The notes under the pieces were generated by a model, which saw only the letters and a program-made list of their open reading frames with translations, ran no database searches and was not told the DNA's origin. From Flavobacteriaceae bacterium (lineage in GTDB: Bacteria > Bacteroidota > Bacteroidia > Flavobacteriales > Flavobacteriaceae), in contig JAKIUU010000038.1 in the NCBI GenBank assembly GCA_021647405.1, forward strand, positions 1 to 21,866: DNA of 21,866 nt. The letters are read 5' to 3'. The position numbers and the translations under genes were made by a program. Positions 21,843-21,866 of this stretch are shown here, piece by piece (the stretch's first letter is position 1; each line of letters starts with the position of its first letter).

Positions 21843-21866
21843 GGCAAAAACCTTGTCAAATGCGTT

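Overview
The window looks like chromosomal DNA from a member of the Bacteroidota, most likely a marine-type Flavobacteriaceae. The evidence is low G+C by eye, almost no Shine-Dalgarno sequences, several TAnnTTTG-type -7 promoter elements, a porX gene (type IX secretion regulator found only in this phylum), a fused lpxC-fabZ gene, and short palindromic intergenic repeats of the kind common in flavobacteria. I cannot name the genus. No tRNA, rRNA, IS element, phage gene, CRISPR array or recognisable defence island is visible. This is mostly a conserved core region.

Layout. (1) 1-1.35 kb: preA, truncated by the left edge, ending in a strong inverted repeat shared with a convergent 61-residue membrane ORF. 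(2) 1.67-2.5 kb: a secreted carboxypeptidase-regulatory-like protein, ending in a bidirectional terminator. (3) 2.55-6.19 kb, minus strand: fabG, a membrane-anchored von Willebrand A protein and a prohibitin-like SPFH protein. (4) 6.27-13.2 kb, minus strand: an HD phosphohydrolase, lpxD, lpxC-fabZ, lpxA, efp, a shorter lpxD paralogue and sucD, tightly packed, with a terminator after sucD. (5) 13.27-14.82 kb: porX, divergent from the HD-lpx operon. (6) 14.9-18.2 kb, plus strand: serC, a 3-phosphoglycerate dehydrogenase-like gene and a DUF1015 gene, a probable serine-biosynthesis operon. (7) 16.9-19.14 kb: a cluster of six short palindromic repeats; one lies in frame inside the yggS-type PLP gene. 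(8) 19.15-21.7 kb: holA (minus), then a stand-alone HsdR-N-like nuclease-fold protein and a family 2 glycosyltransferase (plus).

How it fits together. The large minus-strand operon makes the lipid A core (LpxA, LpxC, LpxD), with FabZ and nearby FabG supplying 3-hydroxyacyl-ACP chemistry. It is divergent from porX, whose secretion system attaches many cargo proteins to A-type lipopolysaccharide in studied relatives; the neighbourhood therefore links envelope lipid synthesis and secretion control, though only by proximity. The serine cluster has the first two pathway steps but no phosphoserine phosphatase; an uncharacterised DUF1015 protein occupies the third position.

The observations most worth a second look are the repeat exapted into the yggS coding sequence, the repeat cluster around it, the DUF1015 gene in the serine operon, the second LpxD, the stand-alone HsdR-N protein beside holA, and several start sites that promoter elements help to correct. 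I did not find convincing evidence of a wholly new multi-gene system.
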